This document shows, in pieces, positions 12,816-24,380 of a stretch of 64,000 nucleotides of DNA (the first letter of the stretch is position 1; each line of letters opens with the position of its first letter). The translations under genes and the position numbers were made by a program. The notes under the pieces are model-generated. The model had not been told where the DNA came from. It saw nothing but the letters and a program-made list of their open reading frames with translations, and did no database searches. The stretch comes from Enterobacterales bacterium CwR94. Its GTDB lineage: Bacteria; Pseudomonadota; Gammaproteobacteria; Enterobacterales; Enterobacteriaceae. The stretch lies in assembly GCA_002837195.1 (NCBI GenBank), contig KZ478070.1, positions 30,229-94,228 of the forward strand. The letters are read 5' to 3'.

Positions 12816-14530
12816 TGAGCAACGATAAACATCCTGGCCCGCTGGTGGTCGAAGGCAAACTGACTGATGCAGAGCGCCTGAAAAAAGAGAGTAATTATCT
12901 GCGTGGCGGCATTCTGGAAGACCTCGATGATGGTCTGACGGGCGGCTTTCGCGGTGACAATTTTCTGTTGATCCGTTTCCACGGCATGTATCAACAGGAT
13001 GACCGTGATTATCGTGCTGAACGTGCGGAGCAGAAGCTGGAGCCACGTCATGTCATGATGCTGCGCTGCCGCTTGCCCGGCGGCATCATCACGCCGCAGC
13101 AGTGGTTAGCGATTGAGAAATTCGCCGCCGACCACACGATTTATGGCAGTGTGCGTCTGACCAACCGTCAGACATTCCAGTTCCACGGCATCCCTAAAAA
13201 GAACGTGAAACCGGCGCACCAAATGCTGCACGAAGTCGGGCTGGATGCGTTGGCTACCGCCAATGACGTGAACCGTAATGTGCTCTGTACTTCCAACCCG
13301 GTGGAATCTGAACTGCACCAGGAAGCCTACGAGTGGGCGAAAAAGATTTCTGAGCATTTGCTGCCGCAAACGAGCGCCTATGCGGAGATTTGGTGGGATC
13401 AGGAAAAAGTCGCCACCACGGACGAAGAACCGATTCTGGGGCAAACCTATCTGCCGCGTAAGTTTAAAACCACTGTCGTGGTGCCGCCGCACAACGATGT
13501 GGACTTGCACGCCAACGATCTGAACTTTATCGCTATCGCAGAGAACGGCAAGCTGGTGGGCTTTAACCTGCTGGTTGGCGGTGGCTTGTCGATTGAACAC
13601 GGCAACAAAGCGACCTATGCGCGTACCGCCAGTGAGTTTGGCTATCTGCCGGTGGACAAAGTACTGGATGTCGCGGCCGCCGTGGTGACCACGCAGCGCG
13701 ATTGGGGCAACCGTACCGATCGTAAAAATGCGAAAACCAAATACACCCTTGAGCGCGTTAGCGTTGAGACCTTTAAAGCGGAAGTGGAAAAGCGTGCTGG
13801 CCTGACCTTTGAACCTGTTCGTCCGTATGAATTCACCAGCCGTGGCGATCGCATTGGCTGGGTAAAAGGCATCGATAAGAAATGGCACCTGACGCTGTTT
13901 GTTGAAAATGGCCGTTTGCTAGACTATCCGGGTCGCCCACTGAAAACCGGCGTGGCGGAGATCGCGAAAATCCATAAAGGGGATTTCCGTCTGACCGCGA
14001 ATCAGAACCTGATCGTGGCGGGCGTGCCGGAAAAAGAGAAAGACAAGATTGAAGCGATTGCCCGTGCCCATGGTCTGATGGAAAACGTCACCGCACAGCG
14101 CGAGAACTCCATGGCGTGTGTGGCATTCCCAACCTGTCCGCTGGCGATGGCCGAAGCTGAGCGCTTCTTACCGGCCTTCGTAACTAAAGTGGAAGAGATC
14201 ATGTCCAACCACGGCATGGGGGAAGAGCACATCGTACTGCGCGTGACCGGTTGTCCAAACGGTTGTGGTCGTGCGCTGCTGGCAGAACTCGGTTTAGTGG
14301 GTAAAGCGCCGGGGCGTTATAACCTGCACCTCGGTGGGAACCGCATCGGCACGCGCATTCCGCGTATGTATCGAGAAAATATTACCGAACCAGAAATCCT
14401 GGCCACTATCGACGAGTTGGTTGGCCGCTGGGCACGTGAGCGTGATAACGATGAAGGTTTTGGTGATTTTGTCATCCGAGCGGGCATCGTGAAGCCAGTA
14501 CTGGATCCCGCGCGCGATTTCTGGGAATAA
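12815..14530 (+). CDS. cysI: Sulfite reductase hemoprotein beta subunit
   Basis: CysI carries the siroheme-[4Fe-4S] centre that reduces sulfite by six electrons to sulfide. It has 571 residues (E. coli 570). The two cysteine pairs that bind the cluster and siroheme are visible as [10 protein letters not shown] and [10 protein letters not shown]. The substrate-binding repeats contain [12 protein letters not shown]. It is the second gene of cysJIH and depends on siroheme made by the nearby cysG. Confidence 0.98.
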   Translation: MSNDKHPGPLVVEGKLTDAERLKKESNYLRGGILEDLDDGLTGGFRGDNFLLIRFHGMYQQDDRDYRAERAEQKLEPRHVMMLRCRLPGGIITPQQWLAIEKFAADHTIYGSVRLTNRQTFQFHGIPKKNVKPAHQMLHEVGLDALATANDVNRNVLCTSNPVESELHQEAYEWAKKISEHLLPQTSAYAEIWWDQEKVATTDEEPILGQTYLPRKFKTTVVVPPHNDVDLHANDLNFIAIAENGKLVGFNLLVGGGLSIEHGNKATYARTASEFGYLPVDKVLDVAAAVVTTQRDWGNRTDRKNAKTKYTLERVSVETFKAEVEKRAGLTFEPVRPYEFTSRGDRIGWVKGIDKKWHLTLFVENGRLLDYPGRPLKTGVAEIAKIHKGDFRLTANQNLIVAGVPEKEKDKIEAIARAHGLMENVTAQRENSMACVAFPTCPLAMAEAERFLPAFVTKVEEIMSNHGMGEEHIVLRVTGCPNGCGRALLAELGLVGKAPGRYNLHLGGNRIGTRIPRMYRENITEPEILATIDELVGRWARERDNDEGFGDFVIRAGIVKPVLDPARDFWE

Positions 14531-14541
14531 CGGAGGCGTAA

Positions 14542-15276
14542 ATGGCGGTACTTGATCTTGCAGCGCTTAACGCGTTGCCAAAAGTGGAGCGCGTTATGGC
14601 GCTGGCCGAAGTCAACACGCAACTGGAGAAACTCTCTGCCGAGGAGCGTGTGGCCTGGGGGTTAGAAAACCTGCCAGGGGATTTCGTCTTGTCATCCAGC
14701 TTTGGTATCCAGGCCGCAGTGAGCCTGCATCTGGTCACTCGCCAACGCCCGGATATGCCGGTGATCCTCACCGATACGGGCTATCTGTTCCCGGAAACCT
14801 ACCGTTTTATCGATGAGCTGACTGAGCAGCTCGGTCTGAACCTGAAAATTTTCCGTGCCGATACGTCACCGGCCTGGCAGGAAGCACGTTACGGAAAATT
14901 GTGGGAGCAGGGCGTAGAAGGCATCGAGCAATACAACCAAATCAACAAGGTTGAGCCGATGAACCGGGCGCTGGAAACCCTGGGCGCACAGAGTTGGTTT
15001 GCGGGCCTGCGCCGGGATCAGTCGGGTAGCCGCGCGCATCTGCCCGTTCTGGCGATTCAGCGCGGGGTCTTTAAGCTGCTACCGATTATCGATTGGGATA
15101 ATAAGCAGGTGTATCAGTATTTGCAGGCCAACGGTTTGCGCTATCACCCGCTGTGGGATGAGGGCTATCTCTCGGTGGGCGATACGCACACCACCCGCAA
15201 GTGGGAGCCTGGCATGGCAGAGGAAGAAACCCGCTTCTTTGGCTTAAAACGTGAATGCGGATTGCATGAAGGTTAA
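14542..15276 (+). CDS. cysH: Phosphoadenosine phosphosulfate reductase
   Basis: CysH reduces PAPS to sulfite with thioredoxin as donor. The 244-residue protein is the PAPS type: it has the C-terminal catalytic ECGLHEG motif but lacks the extra cysteine pairs of Fe-S APS reductases. The PAPS-binding loop is SSSFGIQAA. It follows cysI by 11 bases and is preceded by the ribosome-binding site CGGAGG. A strong terminator ends the operon. Confidence 0.97.
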   Translation: MAVLDLAALNALPKVERVMALAEVNTQLEKLSAEERVAWGLENLPGDFVLSSSFGIQAAVSLHLVTRQRPDMPVILTDTGYLFPETYRFIDELTEQLGLNLKIFRADTSPAWQEARYGKLWEQGVEGIEQYNQINKVEPMNRALETLGAQSWFAGLRRDQSGSRAHLPVLAIQRGVFKLLPIIDWDNKQVYQYLQANGLRYHPLWDEGYLSVGDTHTTRKWEPGMAEEETRFFGLKRECGLHEG

Positions 15277-15296
15277 TGCACGCCTGTCAGATCAAC

Positions 15297-15324
15297 GCCC
15301 TGCTTAATCGCAGGGCTTTTTTTT
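15297..15324 (+). terminator. Rho-independent terminator of cysJIH
   Basis: Arms GCCCTGC (15297-15303) and GCAGGGC (15310-15316) are followed by eight T (15317-15324). Confidence 0.92.
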
Positions 15325-15589
15325 GCCGCCGCTGTATCCGCGCCGATGCGCGTCCAACACCCTGAGCCACAGAGAATATTTTTCCCCGCGCGACGTCATG
15401 CCACACGGCGTGCAAAAGCCGGGCGCATACTCTAAACCTGTTAGATATCATTCACTAAGCAGAAATATCGCTAAGCTATGCCAGGGCGTTATTCCATTCC
15501 GATACACCTCATTCCAATTCGTAATTTCATAAGCATAAAGTCAGGGCCGTATAGTCCCGGTTAGTTTAGTGATTACAAGCAAGGTCGTT

Positions 15590-17005
15590 GTGGACTATCT
15601 CCCTCTATTTGCAGATATCAGCCAAAAACCCGTACTCGTCGTTGGCGGCGGTGATGTGGCAGCACGCAAAATTTCGCTGCTGCGCCGTGCCGGTGCCGAG
15701 GTGCGGGTTGCTGCCCAGTCGCTGGGTGAAGAAGTGCACCCGCTGTTTGAAAGCGGTGCCGTGCAGTGGGTGGCAAAACAGTTCTCACCTGCGCTGCTGG
15801 ATGATGTCTGGCTGGTGATTGCCGCCACCGATGACAGCGCACTCAATGCGCAGGTTTCAGCGCACGCCACTGCGCGTCGCGTACTGGCCAATGTGGTGGA
15901 TGACCAACCGCAATGCAGTTTTATCTTTCCGTCGATTGTCGATCGTTCGCCGCTGGTGGTGGCTATCTCTTCCAGCGGCACCGCGCCTGTGTTGGCCCGC
16001 TTACTTCGCGAGAAAATAGAAGCGCTGCTGCCGCAGAATTTGGGGCAAATGGCGAGTCTCGCAGGGGAGTGGCGCGACAAAGTGAAAGCGCGCTTTCACA
16101 AAATGTCTTTGCGTCGTCGTTACTGGGAGAAGGCCTTTAATGGGCGTTTTGCCAGTGAAGTGGCTGCGGGCAACATTGTGGGTGCAGAAGCCGTATTGGC
16201 TGAGCAACTGGACGCACCGGACGACAATCAGGGCGAAATCATTTTAGTGGGTGCCGGGCCCGGTGATGCAGGTTTGCTCACGCTGCGCGGTTTGCAAGTG
16301 ATGCAGCAGGCGGATGTGGTGTTGTATGACCATCTGGTCAGCGATGAGATTTTAGAACTGGTGCGCCGTGATGCCGACCTGATTTGCGTTGGTAAACGCG
16401 CGGGCGCGCACTCTGTCCCGCAGGAGGAGACTAACCGCCTGCTGGTTAAACTGGCACTGGAAGGTAAGCGCGTGGTGCGTTTAAAGGGCGGTGACCCCTT
16501 TATCTTTGGCCGCGGTGGCGAAGAGTTACAGGCCGCCGCAGAGGCGGGGATCCCGTTTCAGGTCGTGCCAGGAATCACGGCCGCCGCGGGCGCAACGGCC
16601 TATGCAGGCATTCCTTTAACGCATCGCGATTACGCGCAGAGCACGTTGTTTATTACGGGTCATTGCCGTCCGGGTGGCGATGGCATTGACTGGCCTTCAC
16701 TGGCGCGGGCGCGCCAGACGTTGGCCATTTATATGGGAACGGTGAAAGCCGGAGAGATTAGCCAACAGCTGATCGCGTATGGACGAGATGCGCAAACGCC
16801 TGTGGCGGTGATAAGCCGCGGTACGCGTCAGGACCAACAAGTGTTGACCGGCACGCTTGCCGAGCTGGAACAATTAGCGCAGCACGCGCCAACGCCCGCC
16901 CTGCTGGTGATTGGTGAAGTGGTTAACCTGCACGCGCAACTGGCGTGGTTTCAACATTCAGCACAACCGTCGGACCGCGCGTCTGCCGTTGTCAATTTGG
17001 CTTGA
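15590..17005 (+). CDS. cysG: Siroheme synthase CysG
   Basis: CysG makes siroheme from uroporphyrinogen III by two SAM-dependent methylations, NAD-dependent dehydrogenation and iron chelation. The N-terminal third has the dinucleotide fold [13 protein letters not shown]. The C-terminal part is the methyltransferase, with [31 protein letters not shown] and [21 protein letters not shown] chose the GTG at 15590 (protein begins VDYLPLF, matching MDHLPIF in E. coli, with AAGG just upstream). An alternative GTG at 15569 adds seven residues. Its place 10 bp before cysD suggests one operon cysGDNC supplying the cofactor for CysI. Confidence 0.95.
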   Translation: MDYLPLFADISQKPVLVVGGGDVAARKISLLRRAGAEVRVAAQSLGEEVHPLFESGAVQWVAKQFSPALLDDVWLVIAATDDSALNAQVSAHATARRVLANVVDDQPQCSFIFPSIVDRSPLVVAISSSGTAPVLARLLREKIEALLPQNLGQMASLAGEWRDKVKARFHKMSLRRRYWEKAFNGRFASEVAAGNIVGAEAVLAEQLDAPDDNQGEIILVGAGPGDAGLLTLRGLQVMQQADVVLYDHLVSDEILELVRRDADLICVGKRAGAHSVPQEETNRLLVKLALEGKRVVRLKGGDPFIFGRGGEELQAAAEAGIPFQVVPGITAAAGATAYAGIPLTHRDYAQSTLFITGHCRPGGDGIDWPSLARARQTLAIYMGTVKAGEISQQLIAYGRDAQTPVAVISRGTRQDQQVLTGTLAELEQLAQHAPTPALLVIGEVVNLHAQLAWFQHSAQPSDRASAVVNLA

Positions 17006-17014
17006 GGAAAGATC

Positions 17015-17923
17015 ATGGATCAAAAACGACTTACGCATCTTCGCCAGCTTGAGGCAGAGAGCATCCATATCATCCGCGAAGTGGCGGCGGAATTTGGTAA
17101 TCCGGTGATGATGTACTCCATCGGTAAAGACTCATCAGTGATGTTACATCTGGCCCGTAAGGCGTTCTTCCCAGGGACGCTGCCGTTTCCGTTACTGCAT
17201 GTGGATACCGGTTGGAAATTCCGCGAAATGTACGAATTCCGTGACCGCACTGTCAAAGCGATGGGGGCTGAACTGCTGGTGCACCGCAACCCTGAAGGGG
17301 TGGCAATGGGCATCAACCCCTTTGTCCATGGCAGCGGCAAGCATACCGATATCATGAAAACCGAAGGCTTGAAGCAGGCGCTGGATAAGTACGGTTTTGA
17401 TGCCGCCTTTGGTGGCGCGCGTCGGGATGAAGAAAAATCGCGTGCGAAAGAACGCATCTACTCCTTCCGCGACCGTTTTCACCGTTGGGACCCTAAAAAT
17501 CAGCGTCCTGAGCTGTGGCATAACTATAACGGTCAGGTAAACAAAGGCGAAAGTATCCGCGTGTTCCCGCTCTCTAACTGGACTGAGCTGGATATCTGGC
17601 AATATATCTTCCTGGAAAATATCGACATTGTGCCGCTGTATCTGGCAGCGCCGCGTCCCGTTCTGGAACGTGATGGCATGTTGATGATGGTGGATGACGA
17701 CCGTATTGATCTGCAACCGGGTGAAGTGATTAAGCAGCGTATGGTGCGATTCCGCACGCTGGGATGCTGGCCACTGACCGGTGCCGTTGAATCCGATGCG
17801 CAAACATTGCCAGAAATTATTGAAGAGATGTTGGTGTCAACCACCAGCGAACGTCAGGGGCGCGTGATCGATCGCGACCAGGCAGGCTCCATGGAGCTGA
17901 AGAAACGTCAGGGTTATTTCTAA
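17015..17923 (+). CDS. cysD: Sulfate adenylyltransferase subunit 2
   Basis: CysD, with the GTPase CysN, adenylates sulfate to APS. The 302-residue protein matches E. coli CysD (302). The PP-loop motif is [15 protein letters not shown], followed by the arginine-rich stretch [16 protein letters not shown]. It is third-domain partner of the cysN product directly downstream (9 bp gap). Confidence 0.98.
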   Translation: MDQKRLTHLRQLEAESIHIIREVAAEFGNPVMMYSIGKDSSVMLHLARKAFFPGTLPFPLLHVDTGWKFREMYEFRDRTVKAMGAELLVHRNPEGVAMGINPFVHGSGKHTDIMKTEGLKQALDKYGFDAAFGGARRDEEKSRAKERIYSFRDRFHRWDPKNQRPELWHNYNGQVNKGESIRVFPLSNWTELDIWQYIFLENIDIVPLYLAAPRPVLERDGMLMMVDDDRIDLQPGEVIKQRMVRFRTLGCWPLTGAVESDAQTLPEIIEEMLVSTTSERQGRVIDRDQAGSMELKKRQGYF

Positions 17924-17932
17924 GGAGCCGCC

Positions 17933-19360
17933 ATGAACACTATCATTGCCCAACAGATTGCCGATCAAGGCGGCGTAGAAGCCTGGCTTCACGCTCAGCA
18001 ACACAAAAGCCTGCTGCGCTTTCTTACCTGCGGCAGCGTCGATGACGGTAAAAGCACCTTGATTGGTCGTCTGCTGCACGACACGCGCCAGATTTATGAA
18101 GATCAGCTGTCGTCCCTGCAAAATGACAGCAAGCGTCACGGTACCCAGGGCGAGAAAATCGACCTTGCGCTGCTGGTGGATGGTTTGCAGGCCGAGCGTG
18201 AGCAGGGCATCACCATTGACGTGGCGTACCGCTACTTCTCTACGGAAAAGCGCAAATTTATCATCGCGGACACGCCGGGACACGAACAGTACACGCGCAA
18301 TATGGCGACCGGGGCATCCACCTGCGATCTGGCTATTTTGTTGATTGATGCGCGCAAAGGCGTGCTGGATCAAACGCGTCGGCATAGCTTTATCTCGACG
18401 CTGCTGGGTATCAAACATCTGGTGGTGGCGATCAATAAAATGGATCTGGTGGATTACTCACTAGATCGTTTTGAAGCCATCAAGCAAGAGTATTTTGATT
18501 TTGCTGCGCAGTTGCCCGCGGATCTGGATATCCGTTTTGTGCCGATGTCAGCGCTGGAAGGCGACAACGTGGCAAGCCAAAGCGAATATATGCCGTGGTA
18601 CAACGGCCCAACGCTGCTGGACGTTTTAGAGACCGTTGAGGTGAAACGCGTGGTTGAGCAGCAGCCAATGCGTTTTCCCGTGCAATACGTCAACCGCCCA
18701 AATCTCGACTTCCGTGGCTATGCTGGCACTTTGGCATCGGGGCAGGTTCGCGTAGGACAGCGTGTCAAAGTGTTGCCTTCCGGGGTGGAATCAACTGTTG
18801 CGCGTATCGTGACCTTTGATGGCGATCTGCAACAAGCCGATGCCGGTGAAGCGTTAACGCTGGTGCTGAAAGATGAAATTGATATCAGCCGTGGCGACCT
18901 GTTGGTGGATGCGGGTGACAGCCTGCCGGTGATTCAACAGGCTGAAATCGACGTGGTATGGATGGCCGAGCAGCCATTGAAACCGGGTCAAAGCTATGAT
19001 GTGAAAATTGCGGGCAAGAAGAGCCGCGCACGTATCGACAGCGTCGCGTATCAGGTCGAGATCAACTCACTGGCCACCCATGATGCCAGCGAGCTGCCGC
19101 TCAACGGCATCGGCCGTGTGCTGGTGACCTTCAGCGATCCTATGGTGGTCGATAACTATCAACACAATCCGGTTACGGGTGGCATGATCTTTATTGATCG
19201 CTTAAGCAACGTAACGGTCGGTGCGGGCATGGTGGCGGCCATCCGTGAAGATAGCCAGGCCGTAAGCGGTGAATTCAGTGACTTTGAGCTGGAGTTGAAT
19301 GCGCTGGTGCGTAAGCATTTCCCACACTGGAATGCACGCGATTTGCTGGGCGGCAAATGA
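17933..19360 (+). CDS. cysN: Sulfate adenylyltransferase subunit 1 (GTPase)
   Basis: CysN is an elongation-factor-like GTPase whose hydrolysis drives APS formation by CysD. The G domain shows the P-loop [15 protein letters not shown], switch [13 protein letters not shown] and the NKMD guanine motif, followed by two beta-barrel domains. It has 475 residues, as in E. coli. Its last bases overlap the cysC start (ATGATG...TGA), a typical coupled arrangement. Confidence 0.98.
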   Translation: MNTIIAQQIADQGGVEAWLHAQQHKSLLRFLTCGSVDDGKSTLIGRLLHDTRQIYEDQLSSLQNDSKRHGTQGEKIDLALLVDGLQAEREQGITIDVAYRYFSTEKRKFIIADTPGHEQYTRNMATGASTCDLAILLIDARKGVLDQTRRHSFISTLLGIKHLVVAINKMDLVDYSLDRFEAIKQEYFDFAAQLPADLDIRFVPMSALEGDNVASQSEYMPWYNGPTLLDVLETVEVKRVVEQQPMRFPVQYVNRPNLDFRGYAGTLASGQVRVGQRVKVLPSGVESTVARIVTFDGDLQQADAGEALTLVLKDEIDISRGDLLVDAGDSLPVIQQAEIDVVWMAEQPLKPGQSYDVKIAGKKSRARIDSVAYQVEINSLATHDASELPLNGIGRVLVTFSDPMVVDNYQHNPVTGGMIFIDRLSNVTVGAGMVAAIREDSQAVSGEFSDFELELNALVRKHFPHWNARDLLGGK

Positions 19361-19968
19361 TGGCGGCGGCCCACGATGAAAATGTGGTGTGGCACGACCA
19401 CGCGTTGACGCGCAATGACCGTGAGAATCTACACGGTCATCAAGGCGTCGTGCTGTGGTTTACCGGGCTGTCTGGCTCGGGTAAATCCACGCTGGCGGGC
19501 GCACTGGAACAGGCGCTGTACACGCAGGGCGTCAGCACTTATCTGCTGGACGGCGATAATGTGCGTCACGGCTTATGTCGTGATTTGGGTTTTAGCGACG
19601 CAGACCGCAAAGAGAACATTCGGCGCGTGGGCGAAGTGGCGAAACTCATGACGGATGCGGGACTGGTGGTGCTGACCGCCTTTATCTCTCCGCATCGCGC
19701 TGAGCGTCAGATGGTGCGTGAAGCGTTGGGCGAAGGGCGCTTTTTAGAGGTGTTTGTCGACACGCCACTGGCAGTATGCGAATCACGTGATCCCAAAGGT
19801 TTGTACAAGAAAGCCCGTGCCGGAGAGCTGAAAAACTTCACCGGGATCGATGCGGTTTATGAAGCGCCAGTGTCTGCTGAAATCCATCTCGATGGCGAAC
19901 AATTGGTAACAAAATTGGTGCCCCAATTGTTAGACGTTCTCCGTCAGCGAAGTATTATTTCATCCTGA
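19357..19968 (+). CDS. cysC: Adenylylsulfate kinase
   Basis: CysC phosphorylates APS to PAPS, the substrate of CysH. It has 203 residues (E. coli 201). The P-loop is [16 protein letters not shown], and the APS-site signature DGDNVRHGL and the lid segment [12 protein letters not shown] are intact. It overlaps cysN by four bases, and together with cysD and cysN completes sulfate activation. Confidence 0.98.
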   Translation: MMAAAHDENVVWHDHALTRNDRENLHGHQGVVLWFTGLSGSGKSTLAGALEQALYTQGVSTYLLDGDNVRHGLCRDLGFSDADRKENIRRVGEVAKLMTDAGLVVLTAFISPHRAERQMVREALGEGRFLEVFVDTPLAVCESRDPKGLYKKARAGELKNFTGIDAVYEAPVSAEIHLDGEQLVTKLVPQLLDVLRQRSIISS

Positions 19969-20035
19969 GAACATCGCAGCGGTACGGTACGAGCACTTTC
20001 GACGGTATCGCTGCGCTATGCGTCAAAGGAGTCCT

Positions 20036-20356
20036 ATGCAAAACGTTACCCCCATGCTGGCGCGCAAAGATGAGCGCGAATATGAAACGCCTTCACGTTC
20101 GTTTCCCGGTGGTGTGATTGGCTTTGCTTGCTGGTGGGTGGCGCTCGCCACACCTTTCCTTCTGCTCGGGGCTAACACCCTGTTTTTCTTTCTCTACACC
20201 TGGCCGTTTTTTCTGGCGCTGTTGCCGGTTGCAGTGGTGACGGGAGCAGGGATGAGTTTGTTGGTGCGCGGAAGATTGTTCTGGTGTGCGATTGCCACGG
20301 CAGTGGTGGTGACGGCGTTATTCTGGTTGTTGTATCTGTTCTTAACCGTCTGGTAG
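20036..20356 (+). CDS. ygbE: YgbE-like inner membrane protein (DUF3561)
   Basis: This 106-residue membrane protein has three predicted hydrophobic helices: around GVIGFACWWVALATPFLLL, FFFLYTWPFFLALLPVAVV and FWCAIATAVVVTALFWLLY. It corresponds to E. coli YgbE, which also lies just after cysC. The start at 20036 follows AAAGGAG. Its function is unknown. Position suggests co-transcription with cysDNC but does not prove a role in sulfate metabolism. Confidence 0.85.
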   Translation: MQNVTPMLARKDEREYETPSRSFPGGVIGFACWWVALATPFLLLGANTLFFFLYTWPFFLALLPVAVVTGAGMSLLVRGRLFWCAIATAVVVTALFWLLYLFLTVW

Positions 20357-20397
20357 ACGCGGCGCTCCTCTTCATCCGTGAAAAAGAGCGCGGCAGG

Positions 20398-21123
20398 TTA
20401 TTTCAACACCTTACTCAGAAACGACTGCGTGCGCGGGTTTTCCGGGCGCGTAAACAGCACTTCCGGGGTATCCATCTCTTGAATCACCCCTTGATCGATA
20501 AAGATCACGCGATCGGCCACTTCGCGGGCAAAGCCCATCTCGTGCGTCACAATCACCATCGTCATGCCTTCCTGCGCCAGCGTTTTCATCACGCTGAGCA
20601 CTTCACCCACTAATTCTGGGTCCAGCGCCGAGGTCGGTTCATCAAACAGCATGATACTTGGCTCCATCGCCAATGCGCGTGCAATAGCGACACGCTGCTG
20701 CTGTCCACCCGATAAACTGTTCGGCCAGGCGTCTATTTTGTCCGCCAGACCCACTTTTTCCAACAGCACTTTAGCCTGCTCGACGGCGGCCTGGCGCGAC
20801 ATTTTGCGCACGCCCATGGGGGCCATAATCAGGTTTTCCAGCACCGTCATATGCGGGAACAAATTAAAACGCTGAAACACCATACCGACCTGCTCACGCA
20901 GGGCATTGAGGTTGGTTTTTGGGTTCTGCACTTCAAAACCGTTTACCACCACGCGGCCGCCTTCGATGCTTTCTAACCCGTTCAGACAACGCAGAAAGGT
21001 GCTTTTACCTGAACCCGAAGGGCCAATTACGCACACCACTTCCTGGGCCGTAATCTCGCAGGTGATGCCTTTCAGTACCGAGTTCTCACCAAAGTTTTTC
21101 TGTAAATTCTCAACGTGAATCAC
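20398..21123 (-). CDS. Polar amino acid ABC transporter ATPase
   Basis: This 241-residue ATPase resembles GlnQ/HisP and would power an amino-acid importer. It has Walker [10 protein letters not shown], signature [15 protein letters not shown], Walker [14 protein letters not shown] and the H-loop [14 protein letters not shown]. Its start overlaps the end of the permease gene by 14 bases, so the three genes (binding protein, permease, ATPase) form one leftward operon. The ligand cannot be assigned. GlnQ-type systems carry glutamine, histidine, cystine or related amino acids. Confidence 0.92.
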   Translation of the reverse strand: MIHVENLQKNFGENSVLKGITCEITAQEVVCVIGPSGSGKSTFLRCLNGLESIEGGRVVVNGFEVQNPKTNLNALREQVGMVFQRFNLFPHMTVLENLIMAPMGVRKMSRQAAVEQAKVLLEKVGLADKIDAWPNSLSGGQQQRVAIARALAMEPSIMLFDEPTSALDPELVGEVLSVMKTLAQEGMTMVIVTHEMGFAREVADRVIFIDQGVIQEMDTPEVLFTRPENPRTQSFLSKVLK

Positions 21124-21874
21124 TTTTGCCGAACCTCTTTTCCATATAACGAACCAGCAGTGAAAGCAGGAAAGTAAATACCCAGTAGACGACAGAAATC
21201 ACCAGGTAGGGTTCCCAATAGGTGGCATACGCCCCAGACACGGTACGGGCCGCATACGCTAAATCAGCGAGGCCAATCGCCGACGCCAGTGAAGAGTCTT
21301 TCACGATGGCAATGGCATTATTGCCCAGCGGTGGCAGCATGCGGCGGAAGGCCTGTGGCAAAATCACCTGGCGCATGGTGCGACCATAGGACATGCCCAG
21401 TGAACGAGAGGCTTCCATTTGACCGCGATCGATTGATTGAATGCCGGCGCGGAAAATTTCCGAAACGTAGGCACCCGCATTCAGGGTAATCGCCACCACG
21501 CAGGATAAAAAGGCCCCGTAGTTGGCACGCAGTTCGCGAGCAAAATCCACCGACATGATGCCGTTGGTCACCAACAGTCCATCACGCGGGTTGATAAACA
21601 GCGGAACCAGTGCAAAGTGCACCACCATAATCTGTACAAACAGCGGGGTACCGCGAAAGGCGCTGATATAAATGCGCACTGGCCACTGTACAAAGTAATG
21701 CAAAATGTATTTCCACGGGCCATGCGGTGCCTGCGCCAAACGGCCTAAACCGAGCGTCAACCCCCACAGGGTGCCCGTTATCACACAAATCAGGGTGCAT
21801 TTCAGGGTCATCATCGCGCCGTCGATAAACAGCGGCATATACTCCTGGATGATTTCCCAACGAAATCCTGTCAT
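21110..21874 (-). CDS. Polar amino acid ABC transporter permease
   Basis: This 254-residue inner-membrane permease belongs to the HisM/GlnP family. About five hydrophobic helices are visible, and the ATPase-contact EAA loop is [20 protein letters not shown]. The segment [11 protein letters not shown] is typical of the His/Glu/Gln/Arg transporter group. With only one permease gene, the channel would be a homodimer. Confidence 0.92.
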   Translation of the reverse strand: MTGFRWEIIQEYMPLFIDGAMMTLKCTLICVITGTLWGLTLGLGRLAQAPHGPWKYILHYFVQWPVRIYISAFRGTPLFVQIMVVHFALVPLFINPRDGLLVTNGIMSVDFARELRANYGAFLSCVVAITLNAGAYVSEIFRAGIQSIDRGQMEASRSLGMSYGRTMRQVILPQAFRRMLPPLGNNAIAIVKDSSLASAIGLADLAYAARTVSGAYATYWEPYLVISVVYWVFTFLLSLLVRYMEKRFGKSDSR

Positions 21875-21917
21875 AGAACGTCCTTAAAGCGCCGCGCGAG
21901 GGCGCGGCGAAGTGAAA

Positions 21918-22679
21918 TTACTCAGCGGGCAGGGTCGGTACGTTGTTGTCGAACCAGGTGCTGTAGATTTTGGCGTAGGTACCATCGGCAACGATCTTTT
22001 TCAGACCCGCGTTGATTTTATTGCGCAGTTCATCGTTACCTTTGGCCACGGCGATACCGAAATATTGGCGCTCAAATTTGTCGTCTGACACCAGCTTAAA
22101 CTGCTTTTCCGGATGGGTTTTGATGTAGTACTTGACCACGCCAACGTCGCCAACAGCGGCACCGATACCGTCTTCATACAGCTCTTGCAGCATCAGCGGC
22201 GTGTTATCAAAACGTTTGATCGCGGTGCTGTTTTTGCCCAGCACATCAGAAACCACGATATCGCCCGTGCTGGAGTTCACCACGCCGACATTCAGTGATT
22301 TTAGCGATTCCAGTGAGCTGACCTTTGAGGCTTCAGGAATGACAATCGCTTGCTCTGCCGGGAAGTAAGGTGCGGAGAAATCCACCATCTGCTTACGCTT
22401 GTCGGTAATCGTGATGCCAGAAATAATGATGTCACGATCGCCGGAGTTCAGCGTGGCGAAAATCCCTTCCCACGGCGTATTCACCAGTTTGATGTCAAAA
22501 TTCTCGGCTTTCGCGACCGCTTTGATGATATCGATATCAAAGCCTTCCAGTTGCTTCTGCGCATTCTCAAATTCGAATGGACGGTAAGTGCCGCCGGAAC
22601 CCACGACATAGGTAGTGGCTTGTGCGGTGGTCGCGAACAGCGCCAGCAGCGCGCCCATCAGGGCAAAGCGGGTAAACAT
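21918..22679 (-). CDS. Periplasmic amino acid-binding protein
   Basis: This 253-residue family 3 solute-binding protein begins with a Sec signal peptide (FALMGALLALFATTAQA, cleavage before TTYVVGSGG). The mature part has the family pattern YRPFEFENAQKQLEGFDIDI and DIIISGITITDKRKQMVDFS, in which polar and acidic side chains hold the amino acid. It is the first gene of the leftward operon with the permease and ATPase. About 200 bases separate it from divergent ftsB. Confidence 0.92.
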   Translation of the reverse strand: MFTRFALMGALLALFATTAQATTYVVGSGGTYRPFEFENAQKQLEGFDIDIIKAVAKAENFDIKLVNTPWEGIFATLNSGDRDIIISGITITDKRKQMVDFSAPYFPAEQAIVIPEASKVSSLESLKSLNVGVVNSSTGDIVVSDVLGKNSTAIKRFDNTPLMLQELYEDGIGAAVGDVGVVKYYIKTHPEKQFKLVSDDKFERQYFGIAVAKGNDELRNKINAGLKKIVADGTYAKIYSTWFDNNVPTLPAE

Positions 22680-22876
22680 AAGAACTCTCCTGGTAAAAAT
22701 AAAAAAATCATTTTATGCATATTAAGTGCATAAAAATACACTTTGCTGCATGGCGTGGCAAGGGGTAAGCGGGCTTCTTTTTTAAGACTTACACCACAAA
22801 TAGTGGCAAACGCGTTGACGTGGTGGAGTAACGCCAAAAGTTGTGGGATGATTGAGCCGTTTTTCAGGGGGCGCGG

Positions 22877-23185
22877 ATGGGTAAACTGACACTGCTGTTA
22901 CTTGTTTTACTGGGCTGGTTGCAATATTCACTTTGGCTCGGCAAGAACGGCATCCACGATTACACGCGGGTCAGCGACGATGTCGCGCTGCAGCAGGCGA
23001 ATAACGCCAAATTAAAAGCACGTAACGATCAGTTGTTTGCTGAAATTGACGATCTCAATGGTGGCTCAGAAGCGATTGAAGAGCGTGCGCGCAATGAACT
23101 GGGTATGATTAAACCCGGTGAAACCTTCTATCGTCTGGTGCCGGATCAAAACCGTCGCAACGCGTCGGCGTCGCAAAACCAATAA
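22877..23185 (+). CDS. ftsB: Cell division protein FtsB
   Basis: FtsB is a bitopic divisome protein that works with FtsL and FtsQ to activate septal wall synthesis. The 102-residue protein has a short cytoplasmic N-terminus, one membrane helix ([19 protein letters not shown]), a periplasmic coiled coil (about 30-65) and the conserved [18 protein letters not shown]. It leads the order ftsB-ispD-ispF-truD-surE-pcm-nlpD-rpoS, as in E. coli. Confidence 0.96.
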   Translation: MGKLTLLLLVLLGWLQYSLWLGKNGIHDYTRVSDDVALQQANNAKLKARNDQLFAEIDDLNGGSEAIEERARNELGMIKPGETFYRLVPDQNRRNASASQNQ

Positions 23186-23193
23186 CGATAATC

Positions 23194-23901
23194 ATGAATA
23201 CACCTTCCTTCCCGCGGATCATCGCCGTGGTGCCTGCGGCCGGTATCGGCAGCCGCATGGCGTCTGACTGCCCAAAGCAGTATTTACGTATCGGTGCGAA
23301 CACCATTCTTGAGCATGCCATTGGATCACTGATGGCACAGCCAGCGATTGAGCGTGTCATTGTCGCGCTCAGTGCTGACGATCAGATCTTTTCAACGCTG
23401 CCCATTGCGCAGCATCCCCGCGTCTCCACCGTTATCGGCGGCCAGCAGCGTGCAGATTCCGTGTTGGCGGGCTTGCAGGCTGCGGGTGACGAAGGTTGGG
23501 CTCTGGTGCACGATGCGGCCCGTCCCTGCCTGCATCAAGATGATCTGCTGCGTATGCTGGCGATGACACAGCGCAGTGAGGTCGGGGGCATTTTGGCTGC
23601 ACCGGTGCGTGACACGATGAAGCGGGCCAATGCCTGCAACGGTATCGATCATACGGTGGATCGCGAAGCCCTGTGGCACGCCTTAACACCGCAGCTGTTT
23701 CCGTTAGTCCTGCTGCGTGAAGCCTTACAGCGCGCGTTACGCGAAGGTGCCGTGATTACCGACGAAGCCTCCGCCCTTGAACATTGCGGCTATCATCCTG
23801 AATTAATTGCGGGCCGCAGTGATAATATTAAAGTCACCCGCCCGGAAGATTTGGCGCTGGCGGCATTCTATTTGACACAGATTTCTAAGGAGAACGCATG
23901 A
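23194..23901 (+). CDS. ispD: 2-C-methyl-D-erythritol 4-phosphate cytidylyltransferase
   Basis: IspD couples CTP to MEP, the third step of the non-mevalonate isoprenoid pathway. It has 235 residues. The nucleotide loop is [20 protein letters not shown], and VHDAARPCL and [11 protein letters not shown] are further active-site motifs. Its last four bases overlap the ispF start. Confidence 0.97.
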   Translation: MNTPSFPRIIAVVPAAGIGSRMASDCPKQYLRIGANTILEHAIGSLMAQPAIERVIVALSADDQIFSTLPIAQHPRVSTVIGGQQRADSVLAGLQAAGDEGWALVHDAARPCLHQDDLLRMLAMTQRSEVGGILAAPVRDTMKRANACNGIDHTVDREALWHALTPQLFPLVLLREALQRALREGAVITDEASALEHCGYHPELIAGRSDNIKVTRPEDLALAAFYLTQISKENA

Positions 23902-24380
23902 TGCGTATCGGTCATGGTTTTGATGTCCATGCTTTTGGTGGCGAAGGCCCTATTGTGATCGGCGGGGTGCGTATTCCCTTTGAGCAAGGTTTACTGGCGC
24001 ACTCTGATGGAGATGTGGCACTGCATGCCGTCACGGATGCCCTATTGGGCGCTGCGGCATTAGGCGACATTGGCAAACTGTTTCCTGATACCGATATGGC
24101 CTACAAAGGTGCCGACAGCCGTGAATTGCTGCGTGAGGCCTGGCGCCGTATTCAGGCCAAGGGATATACCTTAGGGAATCTCGACGTCACGCTGATTGCC
24201 CAGGCACCGAAGATGGCCCCGCATATTCCGCAGATGCGCGTGTTTCTGGCCGAAGATCTGCAATGCCATATGGACCAGGTCAACGTGAAAGCCACCACGA
24301 CCGAAAAGCTCGGTTTTACTGGGCGGGGTGAAGGGATCGCGTGTGCTGCGGTCGCGCTGCTGGTTAAAGCGGGGGCGTAA
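23898..24380 (+). CDS. ispF: 2-C-methyl-D-erythritol 2,4-cyclodiphosphate synthase
   Basis: IspF cyclises CDP-ME 2-phosphate to MEcPP. Zinc ligands lie in GHGFDVHAF and the downstream [13 protein letters not shown]. The C-terminal [18 protein letters not shown] binds cytidine. Two ATGs are adjacent (23898 and 23901); both fit the AAGGAG site, and E. coli corresponds to the second (MRIGHG). The stop overlaps the truD start as TAATG. Confidence 0.97.
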   Translation: MMRIGHGFDVHAFGGEGPIVIGGVRIPFEQGLLAHSDGDVALHAVTDALLGAAALGDIGKLFPDTDMAYKGADSRELLREAWRRIQAKGYTLGNLDVTLIAQAPKMAPHIPQMRVFLAEDLQCHMDQVNVKATTTEKLGFTGRGEGIACAAVALLVKAGA